Position numbers and translations under genes: made by a program. Positions 54,586 through 64,000 of a DNA stretch of 64,000 nucleotides are shown in pieces. The DNA is from Chara braunii (taxonomy: Eukaryota > Streptophyta > Charophyceae > Charales > Characeae). Position 1 is the stretch's first letter; each line of letters opens with the position of its first letter. The stretch is taken from contig BFEA01000005.1 in assembly GCA_003427395.1 (NCBI GenBank), positions 4,729,719 to 4,793,718 on the forward strand, in the 5' to 3' direction. Under the pieces are notes generated by a model, which had not been told where the DNA came from, did no database searches, and saw only the letters and a program-made list of their open reading frames with translations.

Positions 54586-54902
54586 CATGTTCGGAACTTT
54601 TCCGAACGTCCGAACATGTTCGGGTGTTCGACCGAACGCCTCTTGAACGTGTTCGACCGAACATATTAGAAAAAAAAAAAAAAGGTTTTCGATTCTTCAC
54701 TCGAGTTTGGTTACGAATTTAAGCATACCTCCCAAGCAAAAGTTGTTTGTATTATTATTTTATATAACATATATTTCTTTCAGATGTTTTTGATAATGTT
54801 TTTTTTTAATAAATATTTTTATGTTCGTGTTCGGAGGGTTTTGGCGCTCGTTCGCGTTCTGCCGCAAACGTTCAGGTTCGGTCACCGAACCCGAACACGA
54901 TG
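54586..54902. mobile_element. Possible TIR element with GTTCGG-rich ends
   Basis: The left end is a series of GTTCGG/CCGAAC motifs (CATGTTCGGAACTTTTCCG, then CGAACATGTTCGGG). The right end carries the same motifs inverted (GTTCGGTCACCGAACCCGAA, then CACGATG). The ~317-bp interval has an A14 run and an AT-rich core. Ends are imperfect and no target duplication is clear, so this is tentative. Confidence 0.45.
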
Positions 54903-55390
54903 TTACACAAGCTACGAGGATGGTACTCATGAGAATGAGGGAGGCACTCACCACCTCAAAGAGGTGCTCACGACCCCAAAGGAAGTGCTAGCGAATACGA
55001 AGGAATGATAAATGATCACGAACAGGATACTCGTGGAGAAGGGCAACCTCGAAGATGCTCGCTCCCCAACTGCGAAGGAAGAGTCAACTGCGACCACAAG
55101 CTCGACTCCTCCGTTCATCAATATGTAAATTGATAATGAAACTTCTGTTAAAACATAAAAAGATACATCCCGGATTTGTTTACTAATATTTATTGTTACT
55201 AGTTTTTCCTACATGTACAATAAGTGTCCCCTTTCTCCGTCGATCTCCTCTATCCCTCGCTCCACTCCTCGACACTCCCTCCTCCTCCTCCTTCTTCTTC
55301 TTCCTTTCACACACACTTAAAGTTTCTTCCTGCCATTTGCACATTCTCTCTTTAACGCACACACATACACACTCTTCCTGGTTATCGGTA
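54903..55390. other. Non-coding; pyrimidine-rich right part
   Basis: Short GAGG-type imperfect repeats at 54915-55010 (GAGGTGCTCACGACCCCAAA-like, each 24-30 bp), then CT-rich sequence. No gene. Confidence 0.45.
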
Positions 55391-55675
55391 TCATAAACTC
55401 TGGGAGATGGACTGCCAACGACCCTCTGGTGTGGGTAGGGTCTGAAGTAACCCATACGGAAGGTGGTTCGCACAATTCACCTCCTGGCACGTACGACACT
55501 CCTGGATGTAGGCTTTGACGAAGTCCTTCGACTTCGGCCAGGCGTATAGGTGGCAAACACGAGCCAACATCTTTTGGAGACCCATATGGCCGACAACTGC
55601 CCCTACCCATACCTGAGGGTCGTTGGTGGGAGAGTCTTTTGACCATAAGGCAAATGCACCGTGCGAGAGTATCAC
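55391..55675 (-). pseudogene. Gypsy integrase zinc-binding domain fragment
   Basis: The minus-strand frame shows VVGHMGLQKMLARVCHLYAW, KDFVKAYIQECRTCQEVNCA and NHLPYGLLQTLPTPEGRW: the HHCC domain with H, H, C and C all in place. It is the same family as the 14.4-21 kb element (15.45-15.66 kb), about 75% identical at DNA level by eye. RT and the integrase core are absent, so it is an orphan fragment. Confidence 0.88.
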
Positions 55676-55739
55676 GGTTCAATGTCGTACAAGCCGGTGA
55701 AAGTTCATCAAAACAGTCTAGCGTGCAGCCGGCCACTGC

Positions 55740-56365
55740 CCGATTGACTTGTTACCCATTTTCTTCTTCTTCTTCTTGTGCCCCTATTCTCTCCCCCCCT
55801 AATTGTCTTGTCTATTCCCCTCTTCTCCTTCTCCTTCGTCTTCGTCTCCTCGCCACTACATCGCCGTGTCCGTTGTGTCGTAGCTATAGTAGCCATCGTC
55901 GTGTTAGTTCTTCCTCTCCCCATGGCCGATCATTTTTCTCCTCGGTCGCCTTGCTCCCCTCTATCACCGACCTCCCTCTCTTATGTATCCTCTCACCTCT
56001 CTCTCCCCCTCTCCTCTTTCTCTCTCTTTTCCTGCTATCCTTCTTCTTCGTCTCCATCGCACGTCTCGTCAAGCCATCAACCATGAATCCGACCGAAATT
56101 GCGGACAAATTCATTGTGAAAAATGAAAAATGAATAATGAAAATACTTGCGTCATTATTGTTCTTCCATCTCGTTCTCCGCGTCTCTCTTCTCTCACATC
56201 CTTCTCCTTTGTATAATGCATCCTCTACTTTCTACTACGTAAGCCTAAGAAGGGGTGGATCTGAAAGAGAAAGCAGATGTAGGCAAGATGGGGGCAAGGG
56301 CGGCGGAAAGGAGTGCAAGTCAGCGTCCCACACACTGAAGATCGGCCATTCGCGTGTCTCTTATG
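55740..56365. other. CT-rich low-complexity stretch
   Basis: Plus strand dominated by TCTC/CTTC. The Ser/Leu/Phe-rich ORFs (56137-56877 and others) lack any family motif. Confidence 0.65.
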
Positions 56366-56405
56366 CTTCCGCAGGTTCACCTACGGGAACCTTGTTACAA
56401 CTTTT
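56366..56405 (-). rRNA. 18S rRNA 3'-end fragment (about 40 nt)
   Basis: The minus strand reads AAAAGTTGTAACAAGGTT, then CCCGTAGGTGAACCTGCGGA, then AG. This is the universally conserved 3' end of eukaryotic nuclear 18S rRNA (normally GTCGTAACAAGGTTTCCGTAGG), with two or three changes. No other rRNA sequence adjoins, so it is an isolated insertion in CT-rich DNA, not a gene. Confidence 0.88.
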
Positions 56406-57250
56406 CCTTTGTCTAACTCGATTGTGTCTTCTCCACATCTATCGAAGACTATTTTGCATCTTTCCTCTTTCCTGTGCGCATTTACCTTCCATTCACCACA
56501 CTCATGCTTCTGCACCATTGAGTGCGAACTCCTCCATCACCGCACGTTGCTCCCCTTCGTCGTTCTCCTACTCTCCTATGATTCTCCTTCCTTCCTCCCT
56601 GCGCTCATCCTTCCTTTCCTCCTCTACATACTCTTTTTCCCTCGTGCCCATTTGCCATTTTCCGCGTATACTCCTTCCTCGGTCTTATGACCTCCTCCTT
56701 GTTGCCTTTGCATTTCTCTCGCGGCGCGCGGTTCATTCTCCATCTCCGTTTTGCGCGCCTTCTCCCTCGCACGTCGCCACCATCTCCGTCCATTCACCCA
56801 TCAACCCATTCGAACGCCCGCGTGCTGCCTCTCTCTTCTCCCATACTCTAGTTTGCAGTCCAATTGGGATCGGGTAATGGTCAGATCCCCCTTACTCACG
56901 ACGGATCGAACTTACCCCTCGGGGATGAATCTGCTCCATAATTTTTAGGGAGATTTGAAAATCCTAACGTAAAAAGACAAAAAAAAGATAAAAAATAAAG
57001 ATAAAAATAAGAGATATGGCAATAGATTTGATCTAAAATCTAAGAGAAAGTACAATAAAATAATTCGTTAATAACTAAAAAAAAAAAAACAACGAGAAAA
57101 ATTTAATGACTATGGATCCCATTGTGCCAACTGTCGAGCATAGGTTCTAAATCTAACAAAAACTAGCCAACTAACAATTCGCGGGAGTGAGTGAGTTCGA
57201 GGCTGAGTTCTTGGACTGTCGTGGTCCGTGGGGCCTGCTTGGGGTTCTAA
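56406..57250. other. CT-rich then AT-rich non-coding stretch
   Basis: Continues the pyrimidine-rich region to about 56.85 kb, then AT-rich sequence with A-runs near 57080. Nothing recognised. Confidence 0.55.
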
Positions 57251-57709
57251 GGGGCTCGTTTGACAGTCATTGGGGTGTCCTCGGGGCCGAAGGAAGTTTC
57301 CTTGGGGGTTTTCAAGGAAATTCCCGTCGTCATTCCACCTGTCCTCGGGGACGTCGCCCGATGACATTTCCTTCGAACGATGTTAGACAAGAAAAAAGAA
57401 AAGAAAAAAAAAATCAAATCTGTTTGAGGTTGTCAGGCAATAGGGTGCCGCCACGATCCAGATTCTCGGTTGTAACGTCTCTCTACCCATATGCCTGCTC
57501 CTCTCCGTGAAACGCAGATTCCTTTTGCCCAAGGGACCTCTTGAGGTCCCTTGGGCAAAAGGAAGAAATGGTAGGGGAATCCTCGGAGCCCAAGGAATTT
57601 CCTTCGGAGTGTTTTAACTTTTTTTTGTTTCCGACTGCATCCCCAAGGATAGGTGGAATGAACAATTCATTGGGGACTTTACGTGCCCGAGGAGTGTCGA
57701 ACGAGCCCC
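57251..57709. mobile_element. PIF/Harbinger-like MITE, 459 bp
   Basis: Ends are GGGGCTCGTTTGACA (left) and its inverse TGTCGAACGAGCCCC (right), 14 of 15 matching, flanked directly by TAA on both sides (57248-57250 and 57710-57712). A TWA target duplication and G-rich termini are hallmarks of PIF/Harbinger elements. Subterminal segments (CATTCCACCTGTCCTCGGGG and its inverse near 57645) are also inverted. The centre holds a perfect 22-bp-arm palindrome. No transposase. Confidence 0.82.
57519..57564. repeat. Perfect palindrome, 22-bp arms with 2-nt spacer
   Basis: TTCCTTTTGCCCAAGGGACC (first 20 of 22) is exactly mirrored on the other side of a TT spacer. It lies at the centre of the MITE and could form a hairpin or cruciform. 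Confidence 0.95.
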
Positions 57710-57712
57710 TAA

Positions 57713-59352
57713 AGCTAAAAGAGTTTGCCCAGTGGGCCGCATGTCTCATTCCCTCATGCAAGTTTGATTGGTTACCTACAAGGCTAACTCTTACTACAGT
57801 ATGGTAATGAGATGTCTTCCTATAAGTGGATATTAGCCATCCTTACCTTATAGGAAAATTAGGCCTATCCGTTTTCTATTTTTTTCCTTAGTCGCCTCGG
57901 CCGCTTGGCCGGGGGCTTTATTAATTTTCAACCCCCGTTCGGACACGCGTCAGCATAAACTGTTTGCCCTACTATCGTGTACGCTCGCCGCCCTTTTACT
58001 TGTGTTCGTGAACGTATACCCTATCAATCTTGACCATACGATTGGATACAGTTCGAATGTCGTCGGTCTCTAGGCTTATCGGCGTTTTGCCCCTAGTTGT
58101 ATAACTAATGTACCGACGGTTACCCTGTTCAACAAGTAATCTCTTAATAGTCCCGACCCTACAGTGAGGATTTTACGACAGTTCTAATCATGCCGTCGGG
58201 CTTTAAGAGCGTTAGCATATTAATCCCAAAGTTTTACACACACCTTTAACCTCGGGGGTTGTTTTATTTTAAACCGCTCCCCCCCCCCCCCCCCCCCCCC
58301 CAATCTTCCAAGGTCGGAAGGGTTAAATACTAATTCTAACTGTCCTAACGCGCGTCATGATAACGTGTGCATGAGCTAACCAATTTTTTTGTCCCATACG
58401 CCTCGGGCCTAATGGCCAACATGTTACGCAAAAGTGTGGACGCTTTTCAGTTCATTTCTGGCTCCGATACTGTAGCCGAAACCGTCACTCCATCGAATAA
58501 AAATACACGAACAAATACCCTTGTGGGCGTATTAGACCCAACATCTTAAAGTGTCACACAAAAGTAGGTAATTGTTTTCATCTCAAACCGGCTTCGACAT
58601 GGTAGTCGATATCGACGTTCTATCGAATGCAAACACATGGGTAAACATCCTTGTAAGGTATTAACCCTGACAGTGGTGCCTCTTTATTTATATTGTTTTG
58701 CTGGTGGTTTGGCCGGCCTTCAGTCCTAGGTCCAAGTGTTGTGCGAGTCCACCTGGTACTTGCAGACTGGACAAGGTGGACTGGGACTGAGACGACTGAC
58801 TGAACTAGGACTAAAATGTCCCTTGCTGACCCAACTACAGACACTGACTCCTATGGCCTCGGAAAGTCAAGTCGACGAGTCTAGAATCTCCTAGTCTACG
58901 ACTAACTGACCTCTATAGCTCCGAAGAGCCACGTAGTAACTTCTAGACTGACCTTTCGCTACACGTAGGATTAATCTCTAGGATTGACCCTAAGACTACT
59001 AACCTCTAGGTTGTTGGCTTAAGTCCACACGACCCAGACTACATATGGGTAACATTCGTATATGAGTTGACGGGCAAAATGCGGGTTCAAACACTCAAAA
59101 GTGTCAGTGGGTAACTTTATAGAGGGTTATGGATAGGGGTTGGGGTATGCACTGTCACGCGACTGGGTGAAACCGTTTCACTCCGGCCGTCCTAAATTCG
59201 AGGTCCTCTGAGAATTCTCTAATCCAAGGCAGTACCTTTACCCTTCCTTGTTCTTTCATAGGCATGACCTATGATGACAGTAGTCTCTAGAAGTTCGGTT
59301 TTGGTGAACCCTCTCTCGTCCTCAGGTTCATGGTAAGCAAAACTAACTTATA
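57713..59352. other. Non-coding; C23 run at 58279-58301; possible 3' flank of gypsy
   Basis: The homopolymer of 23 C is the only striking feature. Two phrases (GATACTGTAGCCGAAACCGTC near 58463 and GACATGGTAGTCGATATCGAC near 58594) with neighbouring ATCGAATNNAAA and CCTTGTNNG suggest a diverged ~130-bp duplication. Further right the sequence should include the 3' end of the minus-strand gypsy element, but an LTR could not be delimited. Confidence 0.5.
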
Positions 59353-59943
59353 TTACTTCTGGGGACGACCCCGACCTCCAGTCCTAAAGATGTCTTCTTC
59401 TACTATGTGACCTATGTCGTATGTGTCATCCATATCAGGTGGAATCATGGATCTCCGCGATGAAAACTGTTGCTTGGTGACACAAGGCAACAACTTAAAC
59501 GCATAGAAGACCAGATACGTATGAAGGTGTGGTGAAAACTCTATTGTGTAGGATGGCCCGTCCTCTCCACCTTTGACTTCTAGGACAGACCACAATTCTT
59601 TGTACGCGGGCAAAAACTTATGTGAAATGTTTTCCTCTCGTGCGAATTCCTTTGACTTGACCCTGATTAGGTCGCCTACCCTAAACTGTGACGGTCTGCG
59701 ATGCTTGTTCATTTGCTCAATCATGCGCACCTGAGCCTTCCTAAGGTTTTCAACCACCATGGCGACTTCCTTCTCATGCTGCAAGGCAAACTCTTTGGTA
59801 CAGGGAGGTAATCTTTGAATATGATTCCGGTTCAGTCCCTCAAACGGCCTACGAAGTCTAAAGGACTTGTGTGACTCGTTAGGAGTCCGACAGATAGCTA
59901 GATGTACACTGTTGTTATAAGCGCCAACTACCTTGGGAAGCAT
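59353..59943 (-). pseudogene. Gypsy integrase C-terminal region
   Basis: A 196-codon frame begins PKVVGAYNNSVHLAICRTPN (end of core), then a helical EKEVAMVVENLRKAQVRMIE segment, FRVGDLIRVKS (integrase C-terminal SH3-like fold) and SSRRSMIPPDMDDTYDIGHI, a tail shared with the plus-strand element at 48.3 kb. Confidence 0.9.
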
Positions 59944-59949
59944 CTCATC

Positions 59950-60400
59950 CTAATTTACTTGCTCTGATCTAATATACATTCTGAGTAATTGCTGCAAGAT
60001 CTTATTCATCTGCTCTATCTGGCCGTTTGTCTCTGGACGATGACCTGATGACATCAACAACGTATAGCCGTAAACTTTCATAAGATCGTGCCAGTTCTGG
60101 CTGGTAAACCACGTGTCTCGGTCACTAACTATTGACAACGGTATGTCATGCTCACTTACCCAGAATTCAAAAAACTTCTCTATAACTAAGTTTGTTCTTG
60201 CCTCTCAAGGCAAAGGTATAAAGACTGCATATTTGCTAAATCGGTCTACTATGACCACGACTTGGCTTTTGCCATGCCTACTTCTGACTCTTGTATCCAT
60301 GAAATTAATGGAAACTGACTCTCCGGGTTCTGTGGGGATAGGCAAGTGTCTGAGGAGACCTAACGGTGCTTGTGCTGTTGTTTTGTTGCGCTGACAAACC
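59950..60400 (-). pseudogene. Gypsy integrase DDE core with stops
   Basis: Across frames: VCQRNKTTAQAPLGLL, SINFMDTRVRSRHGKSQ with VVVIVDRFSKYAVF (first Asp normally in VDF; here NF plus VDRF), PLSIVSDRDTWFTSQNW (second Asp), SGHRPETNGQIEQMNKIL (Glu). One frameshift near 60.39 kb, a TGA near 60.2 kb and a stop before 59950 break it. Confidence 0.9.
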
Positions 60401-61177
60401 TTAAAACTGCGAATATATTTTATGCAGTTTATCTTTATGCCAGACCATATACGACATCATGAGATTGGCCAAAGTCTTTTGCCAACCAATGTGCCCTTCC
60501 GTATCATTATATTCCTCTGAGATCAAACTACGGATCTCTTCATTATTGGGGATGCACAATCTATCAACGACGTTGGTCTTCTCAAAGAGTAGCCCGTTTG
60601 TGGTGCGATAATTTGACTTACTATCAAGAGCTTCCTTTGCTCTCTTTAGTAAATCGCCATAGATTGGATCTTCATCATAAACATCTTTTATCTTTTGCTG
60701 CATGTCAGTCCCTATGTCCAGATAATGTACAATCTCTCGAAAGTAATCTGCCCTTTTACTTAGAACGTCGGCGACCACGTTATACTTACCTTTAATGGGC
60801 TTATGCTCGAAGTCAAACTTGTCTATTTCAACTGCCCACCTAGTCAATTTGGTCGTCATCTTGGCTTGCGTTTTTAGCCATCCCAGAGTCTCATGATCTG
60901 AGTAGACTTTGAAGTGCCTCCCAAGCAGGTAATGTCTCCAATGGTCTAAGGCTTGCCTGAGAGCTTTAAGTTTTCTTTCGTATGTCGAGGATGCTTCTTT
61001 CTCTAAGGGCAACCTCATTGATATGAACTCTACGGGTCTATAGCCGTTGGCGTCATCTTGCTGTAGCACAACACCTATCCTATATTGACTTGCATCAGTC
61101 GTGATGACAAATGACAATGAAGGATCAACTACTTTGAGGACAAGATACTTCACCAAGACCCTCTTCAACTTTTTCAA
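60401..61177 (-). pseudogene. Gypsy RNase H and integrase N-terminal domain
   Basis: A 258-codon frame has FVITTDASQYRIGVVLQQDD (RNase H start with catalytic Asp), RPVEFISMRLPLEKEASSTY, LLGRHFKVYSDHETLGWLKT, PIKGKYNVVADVLSKRADYF, then GHIGWQKTLANLMMSYMVW, the integrase HHCC region. The open frame continues upstream of the first Met into RT (ALKKLKRV), so the Met is not a real start. Confidence 0.92.
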
Positions 61178-61627
61178 CGCCGAGGTGCAATCATGGTCCC
61201 ACTTCCAGATTGCTTCCTCCTTTAGGAGTCTGCGAAGGGAGCAACGACGGTGGAGGAGTTCCTCACAAACTTCCTATAATAGTTCACCAGTCCTAAGAAC
61301 GATCACAATTCAGTTTGAGTGCGTGGAGTTGGCCAGTTTCTAATCGCTTCTATCTTACTGTCCTCTGGCTTGATGTTGTCTCCATCTAACATGTGGCCCA
61401 AGTAAAGAACTTATGTCTTGGCCCACTTAAACTTCTTCGCGTTGGTTTGCGGTGGGGCACAGCGCTACCGGGAGCACTGCGCCCCGGTACCAACCATGGC
61501 GGCGGAGTGAGGCGGCGAAGCGGAAGTGCGCCTGACTCGAACTGGATTCGCTGTGGAACTTTCACATGGACGAAGTAGCGCATGACGATGGCATGACATA
61601 AGTGGGGTTGGGCTGGGCGTCAAGCTT

Positions 61628-61828
61628 ATGGCTGTTGCTTCATCGGTTGCTCGTGTGATGGTGGAGTATGGGGATGTTCTTCGACGAACCAGGCAGTTTG
61701 CGCACGCGCGGGGAGCGAAGGTGCTCATCTACACCGTATCACAGGTTAATGGGGAGGTTATACTAACTCCCGAAGACTTTCAGGGAGTTTCGAGTTTTTA
61801 CTCCATTGTCGCTGCGTTTTGCCCGTGA
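61628..61828 (+). CDS. Unrecognised short ORF (67 codons)
   Basis: Encodes MAVASSVARVMVEYGDVLRR and a polar C-terminal half with VLIYTVSQVNGEVILTPEDF. Codon-like composition is less biased than in neighbouring low-complexity ORFs, but no family is recognised, no partner exon or promoter is seen, and it sits beside a truncated retroelement. May be chance or a decayed piece of a mobile element. Confidence 0.15.
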   Translation: MAVASSVARVMVEYGDVLRRTRQFAHARGAKVLIYTVSQVNGEVILTPEDFQGVSSFYSIVAAFCP

Positions 61829-61899
61829 CATAGGGCCTATGAGGTGTCGACTCTGTGGACGCCTGTGGAGTTCAATGGAGTAAGCCTTAGGTAACCCGA

Positions 61900-62420
61900 A
61901 GTGCGAGTGTAGTAGTTACCTGTCATCATCAGTGTTCCATTTCATCAGCATTAGGAAGAGGTTCGTCATCACCGCTTCATCAGTATCCGGGCATGACTTG
62001 AAGGAATCATCACGGCGAGGTGCGTCATCTGCATACTGGTTCGTCATTCTCGAGCAGGTGATGTATTTTATCATTAGGAAATTGTTTCATTAGTATCCCA
62101 AATTTCATCATCGTCCTTACTACCATCATTTGATTAGTGGTCATCTCACAGAATCGCAAAAAGCTCGCTATTACCATCCTCAGCATCGTCCTTGTCATTA
62201 GTCGTAAAATCATTTTAATTCTTACAATAGCCTTAGTGTGAGCTTAGTCATCCACACCTTCATCATTACGATATCATCGATATTGTAGTATTACTGGTCT
62301 GCTTATCACCACCACTATTTGAGGCACCATCAACATCATTACTATCCGAGTCATACTCACCATCATCATCTTTACAAGAATCATCATCAATTACACGCAT
62401 TCCTGGGCTGTCATCGATGT
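61900..62420. repeat. ATC/CATCA-rich cryptically simple sequence
   Basis: TCATCA and CATCAT motifs recur throughout without a fixed period; the Asp-rich minus-strand ORF (62266-62463) results from GAT/GAC triplets. Confidence 0.7.
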
Positions 62421-62421
62421 A

Positions 62422-62760
62422 GCAAGTAACCACATATGCGGGATTTTCTCCCAGTTTGCTCATACAAGATTTTTATCCTCCCTCTTCGCACTTGTTTCCC
62501 TTTTATCTTCACTCGTTCCGTTCCTGCCGGGCGGTATCATCTATGAATTCTCTATTAACTCCTCACAAATTTTATTACTAGTTCTTATCTAGCAAGTAAG
62601 CACATATGCGGGATTCTCTCTCTTTTTGTTCATACGGGATTTTTTATCCCCTCTCTTCTCACTTTTTTCTTTTTAGGGAATTAACATCCAGGATTTCTTT
62701 TTACCTCTATTAATTCCTCACAAATTCTATTACCGGTTGTTGTCTTTTGCAAAATGATTG
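62422..62760. repeat. 170-bp tandem duplication
   Basis: GCAAGTAA(C/G)CACATATGCGG begins at 62422 and 62592. Both copies continue with TTCATAC(A/G)(A/G)GATTTTT, TCCC..CTCTTC and CTATTAA(C/T)TCCTCACAAATT. Confidence 0.9.
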
Positions 62761-62939
62761 CCGGGTCCCGTCGCTCAAAAGTTTACTGTCCCGTGCACCC
62801 TGGAGTTTATTCCCAGGGTTTTCATACTTAAGTTTTCGTTGTCTCAAATAATAGGTCTTCAGATGAATCGAATCTTCTGGAATAATTCAGTTGTGATAGG
62901 GCTACAGAGCCAACGGTCTACATGATTTGTTAGGTATCA

Positions 62940-63790
62940 AGGGATGGGTGGGGGTGAAATTTGGGAACCTTACGCTATAGGGGCACCACAAGGTGGGAGG
63001 TGGCTGCTCTGGAGGGGGTGAGGCAGATTATGAGGTTGAGGGTGAAGAGTTGGTCGCCTTCTAACCCGAGCGGGGGCAGATAGGGACAAGGGGTGGGCGA
63101 AGACATCCTTTAGGTGGGAACTGGCTACTTTCATGGATGGGAGGGTGGGTGGGGTCTATTCCAGGTTGAGGCCGAGGTGATTTATCCTTGGTGGTAGCAG
63201 TGTGGGACAGGGTGAGTGGGTTGGGGAAAGCTCTGTTCGGAGACCGTTGGACGCTCTGTTTTTGCCTTTAAAAAATGTTCACATACCTTTCGATGTCCTT
63301 ATTTTTTTTATTGTCTACAATTCGGGGGAAGCAAGAGGGCTGATTGGGTGACAAAATGCGTTCCTAGGAGGCAACCCTTAGTCTGTTCTTCCTCGAGTGA
63401 ACTATGTGGTGGAGGAGGTTGGCTTGTCGATCGAGGCATAGAGGCGAGGGGGGACTTTTAGGAATGCGTGATAAGAGGTAGTGGTCCTGGGGGGGGTTTG
63501 GGGAGCCTTATCCTACAGGAGCGCCATAAGGTGGGAGGTGGCATCTCTGGAGGGGCTGGGGCAGATTTAAGGTTTGTTCTACTCTGGGGCTGGGGTTGAA
63601 GAGTTGGTCGCCTTCTTACCCTAGCAGAGGCAGATAGGGACAATGGGTGCAAGCTCCGTCATACGAGTCTGTGGTAGTGGGGGGGTGGTTTAGTGTAATG
63701 GCAGTCTGCTAGTTTACCCTTCTTCTATCCTCCCTCTGGCGAACTATGTGGTGGAGGAGGTCGGCTCGTTGTGAGGGGAAGAGGAGTAGA
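62940..63790. repeat. Large imperfect direct repeats, two modules
   Basis: Module 1: AAGGTGGGAGGTGGC, TCTGGAGGGG, GGCAGATT, GAAGAGTTGGTCGCCTTCT and GGCAGATAGGGACAA occur at 62992-63088 and again at 63528-63640. Module 2: GAACTATGTGGTGGAGGAGG and GGCT(T/C)GT occur at 63399 and 63739. G-rich sequence dominates the plus strand. No gene. Confidence 0.8.
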
Positions 63791-64000
63791 AAGGAGCGCT
63801 GGCAGAGAAGCCTGACAAGGAAGCAACAACAACCGAAAAAGCCGTCCTGTTTCGCCTGACGGTCACTTTAAGTGGCATAGTTTACCGTAAGATCTTGGCT
63901 TCCATTTTCTCTCTGTTTTTTAAAAATGATCTAAACAGGTGAGGATTTTATTGGCTCTGCCCTTTTTTGTTTCAATAATACGGGCAATTCTTCATCGACT
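63791..64000. other. Right edge, nothing recognised
   Basis: Short unique-looking sequence running off the window. Confidence 0.4.

Larger units (their letters stand above)
59353..61440 (-). mobile_element. 5'-truncated Ty3/gypsy pol, relatively well preserved
   Basis: On the minus strand: the end of RT (DGDNIKPEDSKIEAIRNWPT, FLGLVNYYRKFV with one break), RNase H, integrase zinc-binding domain, DDE core and C-terminal region. It stops abruptly at about 61440, where pol sequence gives way to unrelated GC-rich DNA, so gag, protease and most of RT are missing. Only a handful of stops/frameshifts interrupt the rest, so it is younger or less decayed than the other two gypsy copies here. Confidence 0.92.

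Noticed and set aside
56137-56877. 246-codon plus-strand ORF
   Set aside because: Contains the antisense of the 18S fragment and otherwise CT-rich low-complexity; a classic spurious ORF.

Overview
The window reads as nuclear DNA of a green-lineage (streptophyte) eukaryote with a large, repeat-rich genome. The only confident host protein gene is a plant-type nascent polypeptide-associated complex alpha subunit (NAC-alpha), with four exons on the + strand. Its 621-bp coding sequence is spread over 11.1 kb because introns 2 and 3 are 5.8 and 4.2 kb long and full of low-complexity and tandem repeats. Plant-type telomere-box sequence, Ty3/gypsy pol remains, a plant-like U2 snRNA fragment and an 18S rRNA fragment fit this view. 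A charophyte such as Chara is a plausible source, but that is inference from gene style only.

Layout. 0-14 kb: non-coding, with a 29-bp minisatellite at the left edge, a MITE-like element, a 2.4-kb satellite, CT/TA/TTA microsatellites carrying U2-like modules, and two dispersed blocks (A, and a short LTR). 10.9-13.2 kb holds degenerate tandem repeats that look like retroelement LTR or leader sequence. 14.4-21 kb: a decayed minus-strand Ty3/gypsy element (gag, protease, RT, RNase H, integrase) whose gag carries an internal inverted duplication. Two copies of a ~300-bp LTR in the same orientation lie outside it, one with a perfect tRNA-iMet-type primer-binding site. 24.3-24.9 kb: a higher-order tandem repeat. 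25.2-25.4 kb: tRNA-like modules. 26.0-37.1 kb: the NAC-alpha gene. 37-44 kb: dispersed and tandem repeats. 44.5-50.3 kb: two copies of a ~700-bp LTR around a decayed plus-strand Ty3/gypsy element, which is itself interrupted by a MITE. One LTR copy contains a 55-nt U2 snRNA retrosequence with A-tail and target-site duplication. 50.3-58 kb: AT-rich sequence, minisatellites, a third LTR copy, an integrase fragment, an 18S fragment and a PIF/Harbinger-like MITE. 59.3-61.4 kb: a third, better preserved but truncated gypsy pol (minus). 61.4-64 kb: local duplications and no recognisable gene.

Genes working together: only NAC-alpha is likely to be expressed as a cellular protein. The other coding-like stretches are retroelement remains, broken by stops, frameshifts, deletions and nested insertions, or chance ORFs in low-complexity DNA. 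No CRISPR array, operon or bacterial-type system is present.
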